From contig NZ_JAIWJA010000001.1 in NCBI RefSeq assembly GCF_020515695.1, positions 620,001-684,000 of the forward strand: a DNA stretch of 64,000 nucleotides, written 5' to 3'. The stretch's first letter is position 1; each line of letters starts with the position of its first letter. A model generated the notes under the pieces. The model was not told where the DNA came from, did not search any database, and saw only the letters and a program-made list of their open reading frames with translations. Shown in pieces: positions 57,461-64,000 of the stretch. The translations under genes and the position numbers were made by a program. This stretch comes from Pseudomonas sp. MWU16-30317 (GTDB lineage Bacteria; Pseudomonadota; Gammaproteobacteria; Pseudomonadales; Pseudomonadaceae).

Positions 57461-60400
57461 ATGACTTCTTCAACCGCTGTGCATTCCAATGCCTTTAATT
57501 TCATGAGCTTTATTGAAAGCGGTGTCGATCCGCGTACCGGGCAATATACGTTGGCGATCAACTTGCCGGCGCTGCAGTCCTATGATTTGAATGGCCCCGA
57601 GTTCCCGATATCCCTCAGCTATAATCCGCTCAATACCACGCATAGTGGCTATGGCTTGGGGTGGGACTTGAAACTTTCGCAGTATACGCCGGCTACCGGT
57701 ATTCTCGCGCTGAGCACGGGGGAAACGTTCAAGTCGACGGCTACCGAGGGCGGCAGACTGGTATTCAAGGAGCAGAAACTCGACTCTTTTCGCTGTTTTG
57801 TAGACGGTAACGGCTGGTACCGTGTAGTCCACAAGTCGGGATTGGTGGAGTATCTCCAGGAGCAGGGCATTGCCGGTTATCAGGTGGCGCTGCCCCGTTA
57901 TGTCGAGTCGCCTCAGGGGCATCGTTTGCAGTTGGACTACCAACCCTTCGGAAATTTTTTGCGGTTAGCCACCGTGCGCGACGACAGCTCTGTCCTGTTG
58001 CAGATTTCGATCGACGGCAAGCTGGTACACATCGATCAACGGCCGGGCGCCGCCGAGGACGGCGGCGCCTGGGCCCGCTATACTTTGCGGCTGGGCGCCG
58101 GCGACCGAGTCGATCGCATCAGCCTGCCATCGACACCCGCGTCCTCCTGGCGATTCACCTATGAATTGGCGAAAGGGATGTTGATCCTCAAGACCATCAG
58201 CTCGCCTACCGGTGCCGTTGAAACCCTCGAGTATCTGGATGATGGTCACGTTTTCCCCGACGGCTCAAGCGCAGCCGATCAACTGACCGATGATGGCGAA
58301 CCGTTGTCCCTGTTGGCCCGGGAAGCGCGGGAGCGTTTCGAGCTTGGACGTCGCCAGCGCAGCGGCGAGTCGCCGGCGGTGACGCAGGCACGTGCTGCCG
58401 CCAAAGCCCGCCCGCCGTTGCCGCGGGTAACCCGCCACGTCACCGATCCGGGGTTCGGCCAGCCGGTGATCGAGGTCCGCTACACCTATACCCTCGATGG
58501 AAACCCCAGCATTCACAACTTTCTGGGGGCCGGCCTGAGCGATGTCATCTTCGAAGACGACGGGCTGGACAACATCTACAAGACGCGCACCGCTTATCGC
58601 TATGGCTCGGTCGAGACACTGTGGGTGGCCGGCGTGGCGGTACGATCCATCACTCGTACTTTCAACCGCTATCACCTGTTGATTGAAGAAAGCACCCAGC
58701 AGAACGACTCTATCAAGCGCGTTGTGACCCGTTATCACATCACTGAAGGGCTGGACTTCGATCTGCAGCCTGCTCAAGTCCAATTGCCCCGGCAAGTCGA
58801 GACCACTTGGAGGAATGTGGCCGCTGGCACTGCACGTACCGAGACTGAATACAGCACCTTCGATCGCTACGGCAACCCGACCGAAACAACGGCGGCCAAT
58901 GGTGTGCGTGAGGTCAGTACCTGGTACCCCGCCGAAGCTTCCGAGGGCTGCCCAGCCCATCCTTACGGCTTCGTCAGCCAGTTGCGCGAGCAAACCACCT
59001 ACCCGGCCAACTCTGCCTATACCGATGAGCCGGTTCTGCGAACTCGCTATCGTTATGCACTGCTGGATCCGCTGAACCTGATCCCTTACGAGTCCGGCCA
59101 ACAGCCACCGGTGTCGGGCTCCTTGATGCCTTGGCTGGCACCTTCAAGCGAGCTGCAGACCACGCTGGTCAATGATAGTGCGACCGAAGTGCAGGTGAAG
59201 GTCAGCGACTATCTGCATGAACCGACGCACCCGGGAAAGCATGGTCGTGCCAAGTCGGTGAAAGTCACGCTGGGCGGTGTCACCACCTTCCCGGCCACGG
59301 GTGCGCCTGTGACCGCTGGCGGCTATGCATCGACCACCCAATACACGTACGAGAAAATATCTGCCAGTGCCACGCTGAAGACCGTAGAGACCACGACCAC
59401 CTTCGATTCACTACAGAAGGTCATCAGCCGCCAAGCGTCGATACTGACCGGCAACGTCCTGCTTGACCACGACGATAATGGCGTGGAGATCGAAACGCAG
59501 TACAACGCGCTCGATCAGGTAACCGCTGAAATCGCTGCGCCCAACACCCCTGAGCGTGCCCAGCGCAGCTATTTCTATGGGTTGGTCAATGCTGCGGGCG
59601 AACAGGCCGTGCAACGGGTCGTCGATGTCAAGGGGGTGGAAACCCGTACGTATTTCGATGGTCTTAACCGCGCCATCAAAGAAGAGCGCCAGCTTTGCGA
59701 CTCGCCGACCCGCGCCAGCGAGTTCGTGCAGACCTACGCTGCCAGCTATGACGCGCTGGGGCAGTTGGTCAGCGAAACCGAGTTTGATGTACGCTTGGGC
59801 GATGCTCCGGCGGTGTCCGATACTTCATTCACCAAGGCCGAATGGGATTGGTTGGGTCAAGACAGTCTGGCCTTGACGACTGTGTTTACGTACGACGATT
59901 GGGGCCAGCAAAAGTCGGCGACCGGCCCCGATGGTGTGGTGGACTACGAGCAGACCGACCCAGTGTCTCTGGAGACCAGCGCCTGGCGTACAGGGATTGG
60001 CAAGACCGTGACCAAGAACAACCTGTTCGAAAAGGCCGATTGGGTAGAGCGTCGGAGCGTTGCCGGAGGGTTGTATAGCAAGGAGGCCTCCGAGTACGAC
60101 GGCCTGGGCCGGCTGCGCAAAGAGCAGGACGCGCGCGGCCGTGCGACGTCTTATAGCTATGACGTGTTCGACCGCCTGATCAGCAACGTGTTGCCGGACG
60201 GCGCGGTAGTCAAACGCGAGTTTGCAGCGCATAGCAGCGAAGATCTACCGACTTCCATCGGTGTCGTGGCGGCGGGCAAGACCTATCATCTAGGGACTCA
60301 GCAGTTTGATGGGTTGTCGCGCCTCACTGTTTCAATCATCGGCAACCGTCATCGAAGAAATACCTACAACAGCACCGGGTCGCAGCCGGATTTCGTGCAC

Positions 60401-61531
60401 ACGCCAGCCGGAGATATGATTGCCTACACCTACAAACCCCACCTGAGCGATGATCCGGTAACTCGGCAGATCGATGGCGGGCCTATTTCGGCGATCTACA
60501 GCCTCGACCAGCAAAATGCGCGGTTGTTGTCAGGCAGCGAGTCGGGGCATGAGTTCAAGCGCGAGTTCTTCAGTACAGGCGAGCTGAAGTCCGAGCGGCT
60601 CATCGATGCCAACGGCGAGCATGACATGAGCTACGTCTACAGCTTGCGCGGCCGACTGCTCAGTTACACTGACGTACTGGGCAATACCCAGACCCACAGC
60701 TATGACCTGGGCGGACGTCTGAGCGCCACTCGACTGGGAACCACTCACACTCGTCTGACGTACAACGCGTCGGGCCTGAACGATGGTATCAATACCCGGG
60801 ACGATGCACTCGATCAGCAGGTCAACATTAGCCTGGAATATGACGAACAGGGGCGAGAGGTCCTGCGCACGTTCGACCTGGGCGACGGCCAGGTGCAAAA
60901 ACTCGCCCAGGCCTACACCTTGCTCGACCAGATGAGCAAACGCACCCTCAGCGAAGCGGACACAGTGCTGCGGGAGGAAGGTTTCAACTACGACGTCCGC
61001 GGGCGGCTGGATACGTACACGGCCACCGGCAGTGAGGCGCCTTTTGATCCGGCGAACAAGCAGATGGTCAGCCAGGTGTTTCTGTGCGACGCCATCGACA
61101 ACCATGAGATTGTCTTGACCGAGTTCAAGGAGGCTGACGGCACGTCAGGGAGCAACTTTGCCACGTACGCCTACAGTGCTGTAGATCCGGCGGTACTGGT
61201 AGAGATCACTAACGATCACGCAGCGTATGCCAGGTTCAACATGATCTTGAAATACGATGCCAATGGCTGCCTGCTGCAAGACGAGGAGGGCCGGGAGCTG
61301 GAGTACGATGGGCTGAGCCGTTTGGTCAGGGTCAAGCCGACCGACGCGGCGGAGCTGGATTATCGCTACAGCGCCGACGATCGGATCTGCCAAGCCGCCG
61401 CCGAACGCCGCTTCTACCGATCCGGAGAGCTGGTTAGCCTGGTCGAGGTCAACGGTGACGCCCGCACCATCGTGCGTGCGGGTGATGCCCTCGTAGCGGA
61501 GCATCAGACGCAACTCGCTCCCAAGGCATGA
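57461..61531 (+). CDS. RHS/YD-repeat protein lacking the RHS core and toxin end
   Basis: A 1356-residue protein that begins SNAFNFMSFIESGVDPRTGQ and parallels the 44213 RHS protein along most of its length (GYGLGWDLKLSQYTPATGIL; YHLLIEESTQQNDSIKRVVT; YD repeats such as YDEQGREVLRTFDLGDGQVQ). It ends at RAGDALVAEHQTQLAPKA. In the full-length paralogue about 330 further residues follow this point, carrying the conserved YDPxxxRFLSPD core and the C-terminal effector. I saw no continuation in another frame before the next gene. AAGGA lies 10 bases before the ATG. Last gene of the operon. It may be a toxin shell or export partner whose effector is encoded elsewhere, or a truncated relic. Confidence 0.85.
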   Translation: MTSSTAVHSNAFNFMSFIESGVDPRTGQYTLAINLPALQSYDLNGPEFPISLSYNPLNTTHSGYGLGWDLKLSQYTPATGILALSTGETFKSTATEGGRLVFKEQKLDSFRCFVDGNGWYRVVHKSGLVEYLQEQGIAGYQVALPRYVESPQGHRLQLDYQPFGNFLRLATVRDDSSVLLQISIDGKLVHIDQRPGAAEDGGAWARYTLRLGAGDRVDRISLPSTPASSWRFTYELAKGMLILKTISSPTGAVETLEYLDDGHVFPDGSSAADQLTDDGEPLSLLAREARERFELGRRQRSGESPAVTQARAAAKARPPLPRVTRHVTDPGFGQPVIEVRYTYTLDGNPSIHNFLGAGLSDVIFEDDGLDNIYKTRTAYRYGSVETLWVAGVAVRSITRTFNRYHLLIEESTQQNDSIKRVVTRYHITEGLDFDLQPAQVQLPRQVETTWRNVAAGTARTETEYSTFDRYGNPTETTAANGVREVSTWYPAEASEGCPAHPYGFVSQLREQTTYPANSAYTDEPVLRTRYRYALLDPLNLIPYESGQQPPVSGSLMPWLAPSSELQTTLVNDSATEVQVKVSDYLHEPTHPGKHGRAKSVKVTLGGVTTFPATGAPVTAGGYASTTQYTYEKISASATLKTVETTTTFDSLQKVISRQASILTGNVLLDHDDNGVEIETQYNALDQVTAEIAAPNTPERAQRSYFYGLVNAAGEQAVQRVVDVKGVETRTYFDGLNRAIKEERQLCDSPTRASEFVQTYAASYDALGQLVSETEFDVRLGDAPAVSDTSFTKAEWDWLGQDSLALTTVFTYDDWGQQKSATGPDGVVDYEQTDPVSLETSAWRTGIGKTVTKNNLFEKADWVERRSVAGGLYSKEASEYDGLGRLRKEQDARGRATSYSYDVFDRLISNVLPDGAVVKREFAAHSSEDLPTSIGVVAAGKTYHLGTQQFDGLSRLTVSIIGNRHRRNTYNSTGSQPDFVHTPAGDMIAYTYKPHLSDDPVTRQIDGGPISAIYSLDQQNARLLSGSESGHEFKREFFSTGELKSERLIDANGEHDMSYVYSLRGRLLSYTDVLGNTQTHSYDLGGRLSATRLGTTHTRLTYNASGLNDGINTRDDALDQQVNISLEYDEQGREVLRTFDLGDGQVQKLAQAYTLLDQMSKRTLSEADTVLREEGFNYDVRGRLDTYTATGSEAPFDPANKQMVSQVFLCDAIDNHEIVLTEFKEADGTSGSNFATYAYSAVDPAVLVEITNDHAAYARFNMILKYDANGCLLQDEEGRELEYDGLSRLVRVKPTDAAELDYRYSADDRICQAAAERRFYRSGELVSLVEVNGDARTIVRAGDALVAEHQTQLAPKA

Positions 61532-61581
61532 CGCATGCCTGCACGGGGGCCATTATCGACCTTCGTGCAGAGTTGGACCTT

Positions 61582-62205
61582 TTAGCCGCTGGCGTCCAGG
61601 CCAGTGATGTAATCGAGCAGCGCGCTGTCATGGGCCAGTCCCAGCTTGTCCATGGCATTGCGTTTATGCCGGCTTACGGTCTTTTCACTGCGATGGGTAA
61701 GCAAGGCGATATCGCGACCCGACAACCCGTTGGCCATCATCCGTAATACCTCAAGTTCTCGTGCTGACAACGGATCGTTGGGTTGTTCCAGCTTGCGCAT
61801 ATAACTGGGACTGATATAGCGACGTCTCATTCCCGCCAGACGCGTCGCCCGCGGTAATTCGGTCAGGTTTTCGTTCTTGTTGTACAAACCCATGACGCCC
61901 ATACGCAGTAACGCCCGCAATATGTGGGTACTGCTGAGCATGCTCAGCACGACGATCTGTACTTGGGGGTATTCGCGGCGTATGCGGCCGATCATCGTCA
62001 GGCCATCGGCCAGTTCGCCTTTGGGCATGGAAAAGTCCGTAATCAAGACTTTGCAGGTTACCCGAGCAAGCAAATCGAAAAGGCCGACCACGGTATTGGC
62101 GGTGCCGACCACTTCGAAGCCTTGACGAGGGTCGGCGCTAAGCGTTGCGGTAGTGCCGAGCAGGACGACAGGGTGGTCGTCTGCGATCATTACTTTGAGG
62201 TCCAA
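61582..62205 (-). CDS. RcsB/NarL-family response regulator
   Basis: A 207-residue regulator with a receiver domain (acidic pair in VMIADDHPVVLLG, phospho-Asp57 in VLITDFSMPKGE, Ser in VLSML, Lys in GLYNKNE) and a LuxR-type DNA-binding domain (LSARELEVLRMMANGLSGRD, HRSEKTVSRHKRNAMDKLG). The extended SMPKGE loop is like RcsB. No histidine kinase gene is adjacent, so it is an orphan unless served by a distant one. It is 47 bp downstream of the small LuxR gene on the same strand and is probably expressed with it from the lux-box promoter at 62600-62646. It converges with the truncated RHS gene. Confidence 0.88.
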   Translation of the reverse strand: MDLKVMIADDHPVVLLGTTATLSADPRQGFEVVGTANTVVGLFDLLARVTCKVLITDFSMPKGELADGLTMIGRIRREYPQVQIVVLSMLSSTHILRALLRMGVMGLYNKNENLTELPRATRLAGMRRRYISPSYMRKLEQPNDPLSARELEVLRMMANGLSGRDIALLTHRSEKTVSRHKRNAMDKLGLAHDSALLDYITGLDASG

Positions 62206-62252
62206 GATTCAATTACCCAGCAGATGGACGGCCGCTCCGGGCGCGGTGCGCC

Positions 62253-62528
62253 CTATGGTCCGGGGCTTAGCAGTCCCAGTCCCACGGCCATGATCAAGGC
62301 ATGAGCACGGGTGCTCACATTCAATTTCCCCATGATGTTTCGGCAATGGAAGTTCACTGTGCATTCCTTGCATTCGATGATGTGGCCGATTTCCCATGAG
62401 CTTTTTCCCTGAGCGACCCACATTAGCACTTGTTGCTCGCGGCAGGTGAGCGAAATCGACCCCAGATGTTTGGCGGTGTCCGCATCGGCGGGGCTGGTGC
62501 TCAGGTGTTTGCGAGAATTCCTTGGCAT
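62253..62528 (-). CDS. Small LuxR-type DNA-binding protein without ligand domain (QS-type HTH solo)
   Basis: A 91-residue protein: a short polar N-terminus (MPRNSRKHLSTSPADADTAK) and one LuxR C-terminal domain (SISLTCREQQVLMWVAQGKS, SWEIGHIIECKECTVNFHCR, NIMGKLNVSTRAHALIMAVG). The invariant Glu, Leu and Gly of the HTH are present. The phrase GKSSWEIG...TVNFH is typical of the quorum-sensing LuxR class (LasR, RhlR, LuxR), not of NarL-type regulators. The autoinducer domain is missing. The ATG at 62528 has GGGAG 8 bases upstream. Its own promoter has a near-perfect lux-box palindrome, suggesting autoregulation. It is the prime candidate to bind all four sites of the regulon. Confidence 0.85.
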   Translation of the reverse strand: MPRNSRKHLSTSPADADTAKHLGSISLTCREQQVLMWVAQGKSSWEIGHIIECKECTVNFHCRNIMGKLNVSTRAHALIMAVGLGLLSPGP

Positions 62529-62599
62529 GGCAATCACTCCCAACGGTGGATGCAGGTCGCTGGCTAGGACCTGCGTAGATGCGACTGGATACGCAATGG

Positions 62600-62646
62600 G
62601 TTATAGCCTGATTTGCCATGTTTGAAACCTGTAGGAAATGACAGGT
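62600..62646 (-). promoter_or_regulatory. Lux-box-like operator and -10 (site 4, small LuxR gene)
   Basis: ACCTGTAGGAAATGACAGGT at 62627-62646 is a palindrome with perfect 8-bp arms once the flanking AA/TT are included. It equals the Vibrio fischeri lux box (ACCTGTAGGATCGTACAGGT, from memory) at 16 of 20 positions. Read on the minus strand it is ACCTGTCATTTCCTACAGGT. A -10-like TATAAC is at 62605-62600, 21 bp downstream on that strand, in front of the small LuxR gene. Confidence 0.75.
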
Positions 62647-62859
62647 TTTGCAGTTTAGTAGTGCTGCCGGAAGATTAATGTAGGACCTAATTGATTGGAT
62701 TTGTAGGAATTTTCGACAAAAATGACAAAGGTCGAAATTTTCGATATATCTGGCGTTGCGCCGTTTTTTGATGAAATTAAATATTCACTAAAATAAAAGT
62801 CTTCATTTTTTGTACGCCAAGCCTAATGGCTATTTTATCTATAGCGAAGTGTTCTAAAA
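62647..62859. other. AT-rich spacer between two divergent lux-box promoters
   Basis: About 210 bp of markedly AT-rich DNA (for example 62766-62805) between the two inverted lux-box-like sites. No gene is visible. The curvature-prone A/T tracts and the inverted sites at both ends would suit looping by a dimer or silencing by H-NS-like MvaT; that is inference. Confidence 0.45.
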
Positions 62860-62906
62860 ACCTGTCATTTCTTACAGTAGGCGAAATCCGTCATATGCCT
62901 CCTAAT
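62860..62906 (+). promoter_or_regulatory. Lux-box-like operator and -10 (site 3)
   Basis: ACCTGTCATTTCTTACAGTA at 62860-62879 matches site 4 (minus-strand reading) at 17 of 20 positions and site 1 at 15 of 20. The -10-like CCTAAT at 62901-62906 comes 21 bp after the box. It should drive the Ig-like gene starting at 62985. Confidence 0.75.
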
Positions 62907-62984
62907 CCCGTGGTAAGGGCGTCCGCGCGTCATGTTGATGTCGGTAAACCCACAACCACCGAGTTCGATAAGGGAGTTGCAGAT

Positions 62985-64000
62985 ATGAGCTTCAACACCA
63001 GGTTGAAAGCAGCCAAGCAAAAGCGAGCGGATGAACGTGAACGTCGGCAAAAGGCTTACCAACATCTGCGGGCGCAGGCCTTATCGAAACGCAAACCGCG
63101 CGCTGACGATGAAGTAGCGGCGCCGTATTTCGAAACAAGCAATATGGTCGAGGACCGTTGGTTCAAGGCCGGGCAAAAGAACCAGGCGCAGCCTGTGTAC
63201 CTCTTGGGATATTTTAACCCCTCAGAGTATCCTGGAGAAGTCGACAAGATTTTCCTTGAACGTAAGCATCAGGGCGAGCCGGACCTGACCTATCAACTGC
63301 TAGGTGAAGTCATTGAGCTAGAAGCCGTTGCCGGCCTTTTCCCGGTTCGTATATCGATGCCAGCAGTGTATATGAATGACGAAGGGGCGTTCGACTATCG
63401 CTTCCGTGTAGAGAGTTGGGCTGGGCCGGAGTCAACTTCCAAGGTGGTCAGTGCCATTCAGGACTGGACCCCACCTGGCGCAACAGACGAAATGCTCGCA
63501 CCGGTCATATACCCGTTTGACCAGGAAACTTTTCTGGTCGACGATGCCTATATCGCCGGTTTGACCCAAGGGCTGGAAGTGGAAATCCCCACCTATGCCA
63601 ATGACGACGCGGGCGATGTGATCATGTGGTCATGGCTGGGGCAAATTCCCGAAGATGGACAGCCGCTGCCTAACATGCAAGAAGCGTTGCTGGTGGATCG
63701 CAAGGTCACTGTTCCAAAGCAACTGCTTCTCGATACTGCCGAAGTAAACGGGCGCTGTTATTTCTTCTATTTTCTCAAGGACAAGCCCGGCAATATCAGC
63801 CGTCTATCCCAGGCGTTACCGGTCAAAGTTGCCAAGGGGCCAGTACCAGGTCCCATCGCCCGTCCTTCTGTGTTTCTGGCCAACCCGAAACTCGAGTACG
63901 CGGATATCGCCCAAGGCATTGATGTAACCGTTGGCCCGATTGGCGATTATTTCCGTTCGAGCGACTCCATCGTGGTGACATGGGGCGCTACTGATCTGCC
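62985..64000 (+). CDS. Ig-like repeat protein (third of three), 5' part
   Basis: The open frame runs from the ATG at 62985 (GGGAG upstream) to the end of the window, so only the first 338 residues are seen. The N-terminal 45 residues are strongly basic and probably helical (MSFNTRLKAAKQKRADERER, RQKAYQHLRAQALSKRKPRA), with no signal peptide. Ig-like strands follow: VYLLGYFNPSEYPGEVDKIF, YDYRF-like FDYRFRVESWAG, VIMWSWLGQIPEDGQPLPNM and CYFFYFLKDKPGNISRLSQA. The repeat type resembles the proteins at 37405 and 50523. It is preceded by lux-box-like site 3, divergent from the small LuxR gene. Function unknown. Confidence 0.78.
   Translation, partial: MSFNTRLKAAKQKRADERERRQKAYQHLRAQALSKRKPRADDEVAAPYFETSNMVEDRWFKAGQKNQAQPVYLLGYFNPSEYPGEVDKIFLERKHQGEPDLTYQLLGEVIELEAVAGLFPVRISMPAVYMNDEGAFDYRFRVESWAGPESTSKVVSAIQDWTPPGATDEMLAPVIYPFDQETFLVDDAYIAGLTQGLEVEIPTYANDDAGDVIMWSWLGQIPEDGQPLPNMQEALLVDRKVTVPKQLLLDTAEVNGRCYFFYFLKDKPGNISRLSQALPVKVAKGPVPGPIARPSVFLANPKLEYADIAQGIDVTVGPIGDYFRSSDSIVVTWGATDL

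Overview
The window looks like a chromosomal segment of a Pseudomonas of the P. fluorescens lineage. It is GC-rich. It carries typical Pseudomonas housekeeping genes (bkdA1-bkdA2-bkdB, pgm, csrA/rsmA, modABC, galU, gor, a RocS-type hybrid kinase). It also carries many copies of the small Pseudomonas REP palindromes (GCGAGGGGG...CCCCCTCGC and GGGAGC..GC..CGCGAA types). There is no rRNA, tRNA, CRISPR array, insertion sequence or phage.

0-38 kb is mostly core genome. It opens with the 3' end of an MFS transporter. A minus-strand block follows: methyltransferase, Pit phosphate transporter, AGE-family sugar isomerase, EamA exporter and the branched-chain 2-oxoacid dehydrogenase genes. Next come a DUF4946 protein, a PrpA-like phosphatase, a Cache-GGDEF diguanylate cyclase, pgm, a pirin, a UvrD-type helicase with a translated REP insertion, a chemoreceptor, csrA, a GH15 glucoamylase-like enzyme with an SDR, a 2OG-Fe(II) oxygenase and topoisomerase IB. 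The rest of this part holds a BvgS/RocS-like hybrid kinase with its response regulator, modABC behind a near-perfect ModE operator, several small proteins, galU and gor.

38-64 kb is accessory. It contains a four-gene chaperone-usher fimbrial cluster. It also contains a toxin-like island: a 1638-residue RHS protein with a unique C-terminus, preceded by two paralogous exported proteins; a divergent four-gene operon (Ig-like protein, two paralogous large proteins with a motif reminiscent of the P47/TULIP family, and a second RHS protein that stops before the RHS core); an RcsB-like response regulator with a small quorum-sensing-type LuxR DNA-binding protein lacking a ligand domain; and a further Ig-like protein that runs off the window.

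The main discovery is a set of four 20-bp lux-box-like operators with the pattern ACCT..CA.TTC....AG. They lie in front of the three Ig-like genes (37.4, 50.5 and 63.0 kb) and in front of the small LuxR gene itself. Each is 21-22 bp upstream of a plausible -10 hexamer. They suggest a self-regulating, LuxR-solo-controlled regulon that switches on a set of Ig-like/RHS/P47-like proteins, possibly an unrecognised toxin or contact system. All functional statements on this island are inference from sequence alone.
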